Assembly (NCBI RefSeq): GCF_050947875.1
Contig: NC_134570.1
Location: 207,419,750-207,483,749 of the forward strand
Source: Dermacentor variabilis
Taxonomy: Eukaryota > Arthropoda > Arachnida > Ixodida > Ixodidae
DNA: 64,000 nucleotides
Direction: 5' to 3'
Position 1 is the stretch's first letter. Each line of letters opens with the position of its first letter. Shown in pieces: positions 11,790 to 22,105 of this stretch. The translations under genes were made by a program, and so were the position numbers. The notes beneath the pieces are model-generated. The model saw only the letters and a program-made list of their open reading frames with translations, was not told the DNA's origin and did not search any database.

Positions 11790-12245
11790 GGGTGTGCCCA
11801 CTATCATGCACCAATATTTTAAAATAAGCAAACGACACGTGGATGGACAGAAGCAAGATAATGTTGTTTGCTGTCCTTTGGAGATACTCTGATTGTTTTT
11901 TTGCATACCGCCTAATTAGCTGATTAGCGTTAATTAATTAATCAACTTCTCAAATATTATAATTAGATTTAAAAGTGTCAATGTGAGAATTGTAGAGCGA
12001 CATAAAAAACTCCCGACGCAGCTTTCTGTTGCTCAATACGTGCTACGTAAAAGTGTTTATAGCGTGAAAGAAGCCTCCCAACAGACGCAAAGTGCCTCGC
12101 GAGGCCAGGCGCGCGGCAGTCTTGCGTGTATCCAATGTGAGGGAGAGCGGGTGAACCATAGACTATGTTTCGCACGAGAGTTTGGCCTCAGACACCTTAA
12201 CGATCCGAGTCAACCAACTACCGTACACGCGTCATGCATCGATTA
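11790..12245 (+). mobile_element. Possible TIR-type DNA element or MITE, one end visible
   Basis: Begins TACAGGGTGTGCCCACTATC, which resembles terminal inverted repeats of non-autonomous elements common in arthropods (TACAGGGTGTCCC type). An AT-rich section with TTAATTAATTAATCAAC follows, then a GC-richer part. I could not find the matching inverted end, so this is either a fragment or a misassignment. Confidence 0.3.
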
Positions 12246-14784
12246 AACTTCGGCCAAAAACGATTCTCGGAAAGGAACGGAAAACATCAGCGTGCACCAT
12301 AGCAACAAAGCGGTTATAGCAATCATTTCAATGTAGTAAATAAAATAAAGGTTTTGCAAACTGCATTCAAACGTGTGTTTTAACGTGCGTAATAGCCGCT
12401 CATCATGGGATTAATGTTTGACAAGTTGCCCTACATCAGGCGCAACAGATCTACAGCTTCGCTGAGCAGCCACCTTGACAGGAGCGCGGGATGTTTTATC
12501 ATCATAGCGATGTGCCTAGGCATACCTGGCAACATGAAAGCAGCAGGATCAAAAGTACTCAGCACACGGAGTAAAAAATGATGCAGAAACAGCACCAAAC
12601 ACTGCACGAAAACAAATTCAAAAAGATCACGGTACATATCGCCCTGGCTCCCTGATTTATATGTAAGCGTTTCTTCCGCAGAATAACCGACACATATCAC
12701 CCACACTAGAGAGAGCACGCGAATGGCTCAAAAGGGACACATGCCACGCACGCCCTCGCCCTCTAGACCTCAGCCGCTAAAGGAACGCGCACTTGTTCAC
12801 GCAACGGCCGGCTTGATAACGCGTGCGTACTTGGAATTAAAAAATATGCCCCGTTTTCAAAATCACCGAGCGTGCCAACAGGCACGTTCCTGGGTTGAAA
12901 TGCACGCGCGCGCAAGCACACACACGCACACACGCACACGGATTGCTGTTTTAGCGGGTAAGCGGCAGCTTGAGAGCAAACACGAGCCTGCAAGAGGCCG
13001 CATATATCTCCTTATTTGTTGCTGTATTTGCTTTGTTCTGGCCGCAGTATGTTGTTTTATAGGCATAAGAGGCATTTCCTTTGTCAGCGCACCCACTGTC
13101 ACCTCCTTTTATATCAAAGTGTTTGGCGTTTATTCCGCCGTATGCCCAAGAATCTATAGCCCAACAGTTCTTCATAGCACGGTGCTTGGAACTGCGACAC
13201 AGACGCACGAGCGAGACGGCAGAGTGTGTGCTGAACTCTCATCTGTTATTGCAGTAACTAGCTGTGTCATAATCCTGACGGGCAGGATCGCGTCACCAAC
13301 GCTGATTGATTTTTGCCTGCAGCGTTGGTAACAGTGGCAACAGATTTCTTTCACCCGCCACGTCGTATGGCCAGGGTGCTCGGAGTGAATCCCCCATGCA
13401 TTGGATGGCTCAGTATGTGCCAACTGAGGGATACTGCCCAGAAATTATGTATGAAAAGGTAAAAAAAATCCTTTGTAACAGGGTTGCGAGCTTATGCTAT
13501 CTAATGATAAGCCTAGTTTGAAAAGATCGCCTTATTTCAACGTTACACCTACCTTTATACACAGTAGCGACACGCTTGATGAGTACAATCACGTGACCTA
13601 GAGCAATTCAGCTGCACAAAGGAAAATAAGACGAGCAAGATGTGTCTCGGAGATGACGTAGGACCTCGTGTTCTCAAAACTTCTCTTATACAAGGCTCTA
13701 TGTACTACAAGCAAATTTCCGTTCACCTCGCAAAAGGAAATATACGGAATCATACCTCATACACAATTTTAACTGCCTACACCCGACAGTAAGTAATTTG
13801 GCACGTGCCAACTTAGAATCTCTAAAAGCGGTAACTTAAATCTGAAATTCTCATATCATCAATCAATACACAAAACACATTATGCGACCAGCTAATCTTA
13901 ATTCTTAACCTCACCTATTCCTCCACATCGAAATTTATTTCCTGCCTACTACTCAATTTAATATACTCGTTCATGCTTTTACGTTTGTATCAATTGTAGT
14001 CCCCTTTTGCACCTACCCCCGCCCGCTTCTGCTCCCGTCACCTTCCTATTTGTTATTCTGGTTTAGGTTCCCCCCTCTCTTTTCTCCTATTTTGTCTGTT
14101 TTTTATAATATGTTTTTTTGAAACACCCTAACCACATTCCGAAGTCCCAGACGTCAGTATACCTTTTTCGGCGTCTCAGCCACTCAGCGTATCGCCATTT
14201 CTCTATGCCGCCGTAACACCTACGTTGAGCTACTGGGGCTAACGCCCCTTGAAAGACCATGGTGCTGCCTTCCGGTTACATTTCACCCAGACTCCTTGTC
14301 GCCATTTAACTACTTCAAGATTACTCGACGCATTGCTCCTATGCTGCTCAAGTCACTCTTTCAACTCATGTTTTTTTGGGGGGTCTTTTGTGTTACTCGC
14401 CCACTGACCACCTGACCGGCTCTTCTAATGCCACAAAAAACATGCCGCCAACGACACCCCTAAATGTTCCCTAAGATGTCGCTTCCCCAACGCCCTCCTA
14501 TGGCACCCTTCTTTTCTTTCTTTTCCTTGTTCTCACTTTTTTTCCCTTTTAGTGTACCCCCCACCCCGCTTTTTTTCTCTCGTTTTCTTTCTTTCCTTTT
14601 CTCCCCGCCTTCACTTTCCTGCTCTTGTTCCCTCGTCTTGGGAACGACGCTCACAGACGTCAGGCGACAGCACTCATTACCTCTGAAGTCTCTCCCTTCA
14701 TAACCAACCGCCACCGACAAAAACTGCACGTGACATCCCTGCACTAACCCTTTAAAACTAACATGCCGAGGATGACAAGGCCGC
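12246..14784. other. Unassigned sequence with polypyrimidine tract
   Basis: No gene was recognised. A (CA)n run lies at about 12917-12942. The 202-codon opening at 12723-13331 has no domain and overlaps similar openings on the other strand. About 13980-14640 is strongly pyrimidine-rich and may be the UTR of an old retroelement, possibly linked to the hammerhead-like motif just downstream. Confidence 0.35.
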
Positions 14785-14820
14785 CTTTGACGAAGATAGG
14801 TCCTCCTATCGGAACGTTGG
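14785..14820 (+). ncRNA. Decayed hammerhead-ribozyme-like motif (possible Penelope-like element remnant)
   Basis: The core resembles CTGANGA-stem II-GAAA: TTGACGA, then a 6-bp hairpin (GATAGG/CCTATC, 14795-14800 and 14805-14810), then GGAACGTTGG where GAAACGTTGG would be expected. Minimal hammerheads of this layout are known in the terminal repeats of Penelope-like retroelements of arthropods. Two core positions look mutated (the first C, and GAAA to GGAA), so no cleavage activity is predicted. No PLE coding sequence was found nearby. Confidence 0.35.
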
Positions 14821-15399
14821 CCAGCTTTTCTGAGGCACCTTATCCCTGTTTACAAACTTTATACCACAGTGTGCTATTCCATCTGTCAGCCCCCGTCTTT
14901 ATTTTGGACTTATACAAGCGAGTGTCTTGATAGTCCAGATTTCGAGTGGCTGGCACTCATGATGACGAGTGACTTGAGAGGAAGATGATCCCCGCAGTCA
15001 TGCCCACTCTTGAACTTGCACAAAAGGGGTTATCCGAGTGTTGGCCTTGATTCTTGATTCTTGCGTAAGCGCAACGGCGACATCATTATAATACGCAAAA
15101 ACTTTGTAAATATCATCCTCGGTAGAGATGGCCCAAACATAATGGGAAGAGAGCAGTAGAATACAAAAGATATTATCGCAACTCATGCCCCCAGAACGCA
15201 AAAAAATAGAAATATGAGGAACAGTAAATTGTTTGGCAAAATTATATACTGCTAAATCGCTACACTTAGAAACATATCGGCACCTTACCGGAACAGAAGG
15301 CTTGGCTTTCGAATTCATCTAGAGAACGGGGAGCGCATGCGAAGGGGGGGGGGGGGGATCGCTCCTCTGTGTAAACTGTCTAATGGCGATGGAATTTGA
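14821..15399. other. Unassigned sequence
   Basis: No element could be assigned. A homopolymer run of about 16 G lies near 15342-15358. The minus-strand 106-codon opening at 14998-15318 shows no recognisable domain. Confidence 0.35.
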
Positions 15400-15671
15400 T
15401 GTTTTCACTAAATGTTCGTCGTAGCAGTTCCTGGTTGCATCTACAAAGGGGCGCTATAGACTGAAACGGATATATGCGCTGTCAGTTTGGCTGGAACCTG
15501 CAGTTCGGCAGTGGTGCACCTAAATTACCAGTCTAATCTGTCTGCTCTTGCAGGTGAGACGTAATCAGCATTTTATTTCTTTTTTCTGTATATGGGTGTG
15601 CACCACTGCCAAATTTAACTACCTCATTTGATTACTATATTTGCTGAGTTTTCGACTACACACATGACTCA

Positions 15672-16297
15672 GTGGATAAGACGGCAATTGAAGATTTCAA
15701 TAGTGAGCTCAAAGAAGAACTCAAGGGCATCATGGGAGCGTTGAATGGGTTCAAAGATTTTAAGAAAGATGTCGGTGATCTGAAGTGCATAAAAAGCCAA
15801 CTCGTAGAAGTGATTCGTGACAACAGAGAGCTGAGGGTTCATAATGCAAAGCTATCGCAAAGGTTGGAAGAACTGGAACATTATCAACGTTCAAACAACA
15901 TGGTAAAGAAAATTGGCCAGCTTAATAATGAAGAGATGTCAGACTAAGATATAGATACATGTCAGAAAGCGCCTACTGCTAGACATGACCGATTCAACAT
16001 AGTTTTGCGATTTGTACGACGCCACAAACCAAATGATTTCCTGTCCAGAGCAAAGAAAGAATAATTGAAACGCGAATGCACCCCCTGGACGTGTATTGTC
16101 CTATTTATGTCAATGAGCATGTAACTAAGTAAAATAAAAAAAAGCTGTTGGGATCAGCTATTAAGCAAAATAAAGAGGTGAATCGGAAATTTTTATGGGC
16201 AGCGGGCGGTAAAGTCTTTTGCAGAAGACACGAAATATCGCCTGTTTTACGCATCGGCAGTATGGAGGACATAAAAAATTCGAAGATGAAAGTTCTG
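15672..16297 (+). pseudogene. CR1/L2-type ORF1, coiled-coil RNA-binding protein remnant
   Basis: The N-terminal part (15672-15947) is a heptad-rich, highly charged segment (ELKEELKGIMGALNGF..., LSQRLEELEHYQRSN), typical of the coiled coil that trimerises L1-like ORF1 proteins. Broken frames continue with ARHDRFNIVLRFVRRHK. A C-terminal block at 16148-16290 contains NRKFLWAAGGKVFCRRHE. At least two frame breaks (about 15945 and 16065-16145) leave it non-functional. The role inferred from the family is binding element RNA and chaperoning reverse transcription. Confidence 0.7.
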
Positions 16298-16504
16298 TGT
16301 GATTTACACGTGCGCTGTACAATTCCATTTTGCATAATGTCCTCACCTTACTCTATGCCAACAAAATCTTTTGAATAAAATTCTTTTACAAAAATATTTT
16401 GAAGCTGCACCTTAAGAAGCATCTGTCCCTCATTCATCCGAACGCTAGAAGTGTCCATATAGCACGGAATATTCCTTACATGAATTATTTTACAAAATCC
16501 AGGT

Positions 16505-16904
16505 CAACTTGGATGTAATAATGGTTACGGAAACATGGTTAAATATAGATGAAAATCCGCCACACTTCCACGGTTAGAATTACTTTGGTCGTATTCAGGC
16601 TGCTGCTCGTGGTAGTGGTGTGGCTATCTATTTACTTGAACAATCCTACCACGAAGTTTTACAAGAGTTCTTTTTTATTGATGATGATGTTGAATACCTC
16701 ACTTTCTGTTTAAAGAAAGTTACAGTTTCTGTGGTCTACAGGCCACCTTCTGGAAATACACAAAAATCCATCACATTTTTTGATAAAATGTTTAATTTCC
16801 TTTGTGATTCTAACGATACATTTGTAACAATGCAAAATATGAATAGTAATATGCTAGCGAGCGATACATATGCCACAGAACTTAGTAATATTGCCACATC
16901 CTAT
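16505..16904 (+). pseudogene. CR1/L2-type ORF2, endonuclease part 1
   Basis: AP-like endonuclease remnant with VIMVTETWL at the start, GSGVAIYL, VVYRPPSGNTQKS and MNSNML near the end, where functional copies usually read GDFN-like. Coding is clean from about 16620 until it stops abruptly after IATSY at 16904, where gypsy sequence begins. The next residues of the domain reappear at 19,070. It cannot function because of the insertion and several stops. Confidence 0.72.
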
Positions 16905-17246
16905 ATGGTCACTGCGGGTATGTGCCAGGCGATGAGGACGACGCTGAAGTAGCGCGCGAGTGGAAAAACAGAGACGACAACGACGTCGCGTTGACTGCTC
17001 TGCTAAAGTGCTTCCATACGTCCTCTACGCCGGCTTTCCCGTCTTCTACTAGGCTGCGACACTGGTGGAGGTGCGGGGTAGGATTGCCTCATGCTCGGCA
17101 CCCCTTCGCGGAGCCATACCTCGAAAACGGAATCACCTTCGTTCGTCGAAACTCCTGTTCACCGGTACAGTCGCCGCCTGCTAGGCCTGACGCCCGAGTT
17201 CAACCCTTTGCAGGACCCCGCTGGAACGCGTCTACCTACTTCCGCC

Positions 17247-18494
17247 ATGGCTACTGCAACTCCATCGCAGGTGACGCTGCAGAATCCTAAGATACCAGAA
17301 AGCTTCCATGGCGACGCTTTTGAAGATGTCCAAGATTGGCTTGACCAATTTGAGCGTGTCGCCAGTTATAATGACTGGGGCTCCCAGCAAAAGCTGTCTA
17401 ATGTCTACTTCGCGCTTCAAGACAGCGCGCGGACGTGGTTTGTGAACCGGGAGCGAAGTTTGACCACATGGGATGCCTTCCGCACCCAGCTGCTAGACAC
17501 GTTCACTAGTACCGACAGAAGAGACACTGCGCAGCGCCTACTAGAATCCCGTATTCAAAAACCAAACGAGAGCGTAGCCATGTATGCAGAAGATATGACT
17601 CGCCTTTTCCGCAGAGCAGACCCTGAGATGGCCGAAGAAAAGAAGTTACGCTATCTCTTGCGCGGAGTAAAGGAGGAACTGTTTGCCGGGCTCGTGAGGA
17701 ATCCACCGACGACAGTGGTCGAATTCACCAAGGAGGCTACCGCTATAGAACGGGCACTAAAGCAACGGTACCGCCAATATGATCGCGCGAACTCACCGGT
17801 GAATGCTTCAGTTCTACCTGAGAGCTACGGCACGTCTCTGCGTGAAGTCATCCGGGAGATTGTGCGAGAGGAGATCCGGCAGCTCGTGACTTCTCCTATG
17901 GCACCAGCGGTGGCTTCTGTCGCTGATATCGTTCGGGAGGAAGTTCGACAGGCCTTTTCGTCCTCCGACCGGCAGGCGGTGCCGCGACGGCTAACCTACG
18001 CGGAAGCTGTCTGTCGTCCACCTCCCGTGACTTCGATGCTGCTGACACCGTCGACCACTACGACGCAGCCAGCACCGCCACCCCCGACGCCATATTTTCG
18101 CCAGTCACAGCCGCCGCCAGCTATGCCGTATCGCCGCCAGCCGATTGCTGCGCCTCGGTCTTACGGCGAATCCCCTGTGGGCTACCCGCTTCGAAAGACT
18201 GATTTGTGGCGCACCGCTGACCGCCGGCCGCTGTGCTTTCATTGCGGCGAAGCTGGACATGTTTATCGCGCGTGCCGCTACCGCGCAGCCGGGTATCCAA
18301 GGTTTCCCAACTGCAATTACCCTGTGTTTGATGCTGCACGTACCTGCGACGACAATTCTACAAACTTTCGGCCAGAAGGTTCAGCGACGTCTCGATCACG
18401 TTCCCCTTCTCCGGCTCGTTATACCCCACCGACCCGTCGCGATTTTTCTGACGCCTCTAGGGGCAGGTCCCCTAGCCCACGCCGGGGAAACTAG
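17247..18494 (+). CDS. gag: Gypsy Gag (capsid-like plus zinc knuckle), open reading frame
   Basis: Structural protein of a Ty3/gypsy retrotransposon, 415 codons with no stop. I chose ATG 17247 (context GCCATGG) because homologous Gag starts near the IPESFHGD block; the frame is open further upstream. The capsid-like region (about residues 15-170) contains WLDQFERVASYNDW, ARTWF and the SVAMYAEDMTRLFRRADP segment. A Pro-rich linker follows, then a CCHC knuckle CFHCGEAGHVYRAC (330-343) and an Arg/Ser-rich tail. The frame ends CGG GGA AAC TAG, a -1 slippery heptamer directly before the stop. Gag is intact although the rest of the element is missing. Confidence 0.85.
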   Translation: MATATPSQVTLQNPKIPESFHGDAFEDVQDWLDQFERVASYNDWGSQQKLSNVYFALQDSARTWFVNRERSLTTWDAFRTQLLDTFTSTDRRDTAQRLLESRIQKPNESVAMYAEDMTRLFRRADPEMAEEKKLRYLLRGVKEELFAGLVRNPPTTVVEFTKEATAIERALKQRYRQYDRANSPVNASVLPESYGTSLREVIREIVREEIRQLVTSPMAPAVASVADIVREEVRQAFSSSDRQAVPRRLTYAEAVCRPPPVTSMLLTPSTTTTQPAPPPPTPYFRQSQPPPAMPYRRQPIAAPRSYGESPVGYPLRKTDLWRTADRRPLCFHCGEAGHVYRACRYRAAGYPRFPNCNYPVFDAARTCDDNSTNFRPEGSATSRSRSPSPARYTPPTRRDFSDASRGRSPSPRRGN

Positions 18495-18522
18495 AAGCAG
18501 CGACCTCCGGGGGTGAGGTTGC
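18485..18522 (+). promoter_or_regulatory. Candidate -1 ribosomal frameshift signal (slippery site plus hairpin)
   Basis: GGGAAAC at 18485-18491 is in the correct phase (G GGA AAC, zero frame) and is followed at once by the gag TAG. An 8-nt spacer leads to an 8-bp hairpin, GCGACCTC (18500-18507) with GAGGTTGC (18515-18522), loop 7 nt. The protease frame is exactly the -1 frame and overlaps gag by only 19 nt (18476-18494). All parts of a canonical signal are present; activity is inferred. Confidence 0.7.
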
Positions 18523-19069
18523 AAACCGTCTAGCTTTCCAAGAGCTCCCATCACCGACGACCGACGACTCTAAAACTCCGACGTCTCCAACCGCACCCCC
18601 TGTAACCGATGCCGTCAGCGCCGATCTTGTCGTTTTCATTGACGGACACCAAGTGGCCGCTCTCATCGATACTGGTTCGCATTTTTCGATAATAAGTCAA
18701 AAGCTGGCCGACAGGTTGAGAAAAGTGAAGACGCCGTGGACCGGGCCCAACATCAGAACTGCCGGCGGCCAGTTGATGACGCCGATCGGAAAATGCACAG
18801 CCAGGATAGTAATCGCCGGTGAAACCTTCGTCGCCACCCTCGTCATTCTCTTTGAGTGCTGCAAGGAACTTATATTGGGCATGGATTTCTTGAGGGAGTA
18901 CGGTGCAGTGATTAATGTCCGTGACCTCGTCGTCACATTTTCTACGAGCTCAGACGACGTCGACTCCGCGGAGCACCAGCGACCCCGCTTACGTATCGCC
19001 GACGACGACGTCACGCTTCCGCCGCGAAGCTGTGCCCTCGTACCTATTCGTACCTACAATATATTCGAG
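18491..19069 (+). pseudogene. pro: Gypsy aspartic protease (start of Pol), 3'-truncated
   Basis: Read in the -1 frame relative to gag, this is open from the overlap to the insertion edge. It encodes a retropepsin: ALIDTGSHFSII carries the catalytic Asp-Thr-Gly, and ELILGMDFLREYGAVI is the conserved C-terminal Gly-containing strand. A segment ending LVPIRTYN should lead toward the RT linker, but the sequence stops there and the CR1/L2 endonuclease resumes. It would be made only as a Gag-Pro fusion by frameshifting. The dimeric enzyme would process Gag. RT and integrase are missing. Confidence 0.78.
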
Positions 19070-20145
19070 TCTTATGCCTATACAAACCTTACCTCATCGG
19101 CCACACGCAGAAATAATGAAACTGCAACATTGTTTGATTTATGTATCACAGACGTATACGCGTCAATTACATCTTCTGGTATTTTATCATGAGATATCAG
19201 TGGTCACCTTTCTGTCCTTTGTTTTTTATCCATTACGAGCAAGAATAATGAAAACGTGCCTACATGGAGCTCCTATCGAGATATTAGCTTGCCCACGCTG
19301 AATACGTTCCGAATACTTCATATAAATTGGGAAGACATTGTAATGCAACTGGATGTCAATAAAGCCTTTAAATTATTTTTAGAAAAATTAAAGGCGTGCT
19401 GCGAGGTCGCATTTTCACATAAAGTACGAAAATAACATAATAGAAAAGCTAGAAAATCTTGTATGACGACAGTTCTTATTAAAAGAATTGTAAACTTACC
19501 GAGTTCGAACAATTCAGAAACAAATTAAATAGTGAACATAAGAAAGCGAAGCCACAATATTGTAATTCATTGTTTTCGCGTATTCGCAACGACCCCAACA
19601 AAATATTGCATGAGCTTAACACTATTACGCACACTGCAGCTGCCAACCACCCAAGTTCCTACAGCCATTACATTACACACGCATTTTATAGCTACAGTGG
19701 TGAATATTCGCCTTCCACCGGTAGTAACATAACAGAAGACACATTCATCTTCAGGAAACATAGTGTAGTGAACTCTATTTCTTTATCGCAAACGACCTAC
19801 ATTGAGGTACAAAGATTAATAAGAGAAAATATGTAGGGTAGGATAACATTAAAGCTCAAACGATTAAGCATGTCTCTGTCATTATTTGCAAACCTTTGAC
19901 GCCCATTATTAATTGCATGCTGGAGTCAGGTTTACTTCCAGAGGATCTTAAGATGGTCAGGATGTGTCCAGTGATGAAAAAGAATGGAGATACAAATGTT
20001 CATAATCATAGGCCAATCTCTGTCCTTCCCGTGTTATCAAAACTGTTTCAAATCAGTATCAGAGATCGTTTACCAGGTTTCTGCAGAAACAAAATCATGC
20101 CTGGATCACATTTCCGTTTCCGTAAAAATTTCTCTACTGAGCAGG
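19070..20145 (+). pseudogene. CR1/L2-type ORF2, endonuclease end to RT fingers (part 2)
   Basis: Resumes with SYAYTNLTSS...ATLFDLCITDV, the last strands of the AP endonuclease, then a connecting region rich in stops. From about 19,896 it gives RT N-terminal motifs: LLPEDLKMVRMCPVMKK, HRPISVLPVLSKLF and GSHFRFRKNFSTEQ. The next residues after STEQ are found at 25,758 onward, so the RT was cut by the second insertion. Several frameshifts. Confidence 0.75.
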
Positions 20146-20425
20146 AGGTCGCTAGGGAAGCGCCGACAAGTGCGGACGCGCAAACATCGGCTCCCGTTTC
20201 TTCAAATGTGTTCGGTGGTACAGTCCGCGAAAACACTTGAATATTGTGCATCATTCGACGCCGTTTGTTGCGGGGATCAATCCAATACTGGATTTATATC
20301 GGTAGGTGCTTTTCTGGATCTTTTCTGGAACATTTCGCCACGCCGGGCGGAGCAAACCCTAACGGGTTAACGCCGGTGAGCAATACGGGCTAGGCCTTGG
20401 CCTAACTCTGGAGTGGTGGGGCATC

Positions 20426-22105
20426 ATGCCTGAAGTCGAGATGGTGGAGGGGGTAGAAAAGCAAGGTGCCCCGGCTGGACCACGGCAACGGGCAAGACTA
20501 GGAAGGCAAGGCAAGAAACTTCCAAGTCGACGCCAAGCCTGATAAAGCAGAGAGGCGGCAGGGGCGGCCGCCGCACGGCAGCCCCGCGGAATGCGCTGAA
20601 GAAGCTGGCCGCAGCCTCAAAGCTCCCGAGACTGCCACGGGACCATATTCGAGTCATCGTTAGGCCTAGGGGTGGCGTCGACGTAAAAAAATATCAGCAC
20701 TATTAGGGTGGTACAAGTGCTGGCTATGGCGGCGGCGCTTTCACCCAACGAGGTTGGCGAAGACATCGTCTGCCCAAATAACGTGCAAAACATCTACGTC
20801 GGCTCAACACCAGAAGAAAGGAACGTGCGTGCTTGCGCGATGGTTCAACAGATCCACCTGCGCGAAGGGGTCTTTGAAGTGGCCGCGTACATGGCCGCCT
20901 TGGACAATACATGCAAGGGTGTTGTGAGGGGAGTCGACGTCGGTTTCAGCGACGCTTAGCTCCGGGCAATGATCGTACACCAGCGGAATCCCACCGTGTT
21001 GGATGTGCGTCGTATCAAGACCACAACCACGGTTATCGTCCTGTTCGACGGACTGATGGTGCCGAACTTCATCATGTATGGAGCGGGAATGCTGCCCTGC
21101 TCTTTAAACAGAAGGCAAGTTGAGTGTGCGGTATACGGTTGTGGGGAACAGGGCCACAGGGCCGATGTATGTCCGAACCCAAGTATGAAGAAGTGCAGGG
21201 TATGCGGAGCCGCGTCCCCCACAGAAGGCCACCAGTGTGAGGCGAAATACGGCATATGCGGAGGCCCTCACCCAACGGCTGATCGTAAGTGCGAGGAACG
21301 CTTCCAAACGCGGTATGTCGTCAGGCAGAGACGCCGAAGGCGCCGGCGGTAGAAAACTGGTGACGCCAAGAAAGGGGCCAACGCGGCACGCCAGGTGAGC
21401 CAGGCACTGACATCAGCGCTACGGAAGAGTTCTTCGAGGGGGCGCTCCCGCTCACGCAGTCTTTCCCACTCTAGAACGCGCTCCCGCTCACGTGGGCGCT
21501 CCCTGCAACGAGGGCGCTCTGAATCTAGGGGCCGCTCCAAGTCGAAGGTGCGCATCGCAGGAGGTCCCACCTGGGCCGACAAAGTGAAAAAGACGCAGCA
21601 GAAGGGCCGGACGCAACACGCCGCCGCACAGGAGAGCGAGCGATCCCCCGATCTCAGGATCGTGCAGTTGATGAACGAAAACGACAGTCTGAAGGAGGAA
21701 ATCCAGAGAATGAAGGCTGACTTTGAGACCTTCCGAAACGCCAGCGCCGTCCAAGTGGCCGCGGCAAGGCAAACGTTTACGGAAGAAGGGGCCACAGCAA
21801 GGGCGGTCAAGCACAGAGCCACCTGCTCCCAGGGTACGGTTGAGGTCGTAAGCACAGCGGGGGCTGCCATGCAGAGGTCCTTGGACCGCATGCGAAAATT
21901 CTTTGCCGAGCTGGTACAGAGTAACCAGGCCCTTCTACTCAGAGTGAAACTGCTTGAGAACGAGCTTGCCAAGCGATGTGACCTGACTACGGCGACACCG
22001 CCAGGCCAGAGGTGGTGTCCAGTTAAATGCTACAAGACAACCAGCAGTCGTGGGCTGACGAGCAAGATGTCATCCCAGCCCACCTCCGGTCCAACATGCC
22101 CAACC
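20426..22105 (+). pseudogene. I-clade ORF1, decayed Gag-like protein with Arg/Ser repeats
   Basis: ATG 20426 starts MPEVEMVEG. Nearly all of the ORF lies in one frame interrupted by stops near 20540, 20957 and 21350, plus a shift near 20.55-20.70 kb. From 20,708 it shows an N-terminal globular part, then zinc-knuckle sequences CAVYGCGEQGHRADVC and CRVCGAASPTEGHQC, then a long Arg/Ser segment (about 21,420-21,560) resembling an RS domain, and a coiled-coil segment (NENDSLKEEIQRMKADFETF). It probably bound element RNA; now inactive. Confidence 0.72.

Larger units (their letters stand above)
16905..19069 (+). mobile_element. Ty3/gypsy gag-pro fragment inserted in the CR1/L2 element
   Basis: The insert interrupts the endonuclease codon series without losing host codons. 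TCCTAT (16899-16904) precedes it and TCTTAT (19070-19075) follows, a possible 6-bp duplication with one mismatch. It holds about 150 bp of possible LTR or leader, a candidate primer-binding site TGGTGGAGGTGCGGGGT at about 17070-17086, gag, and a protease. It has no RT, RNase H or integrase and no repeated LTR at the right end, so it is not a normal complete insertion. Confidence 0.7.

Noticed and set aside
11232..11906. 224-codon minus-strand frame over the end of the I-clade LINE
   Set aside because: It overlaps the RNase H/CCHC coding strand and the UTR in antisense, without recognisable domains.
16905..19069. Complete LTR retrotransposon with two LTRs
   Set aside because: No sequence at the right edge repeats the left about 150 bp, and RT, RNase H and integrase are absent.
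21268..21972. 234-codon minus-strand frame opposite an I-clade ORF1
   Set aside because: It is the complement of the Arg/Ser and coiled-coil coding region; composition explains its openness.
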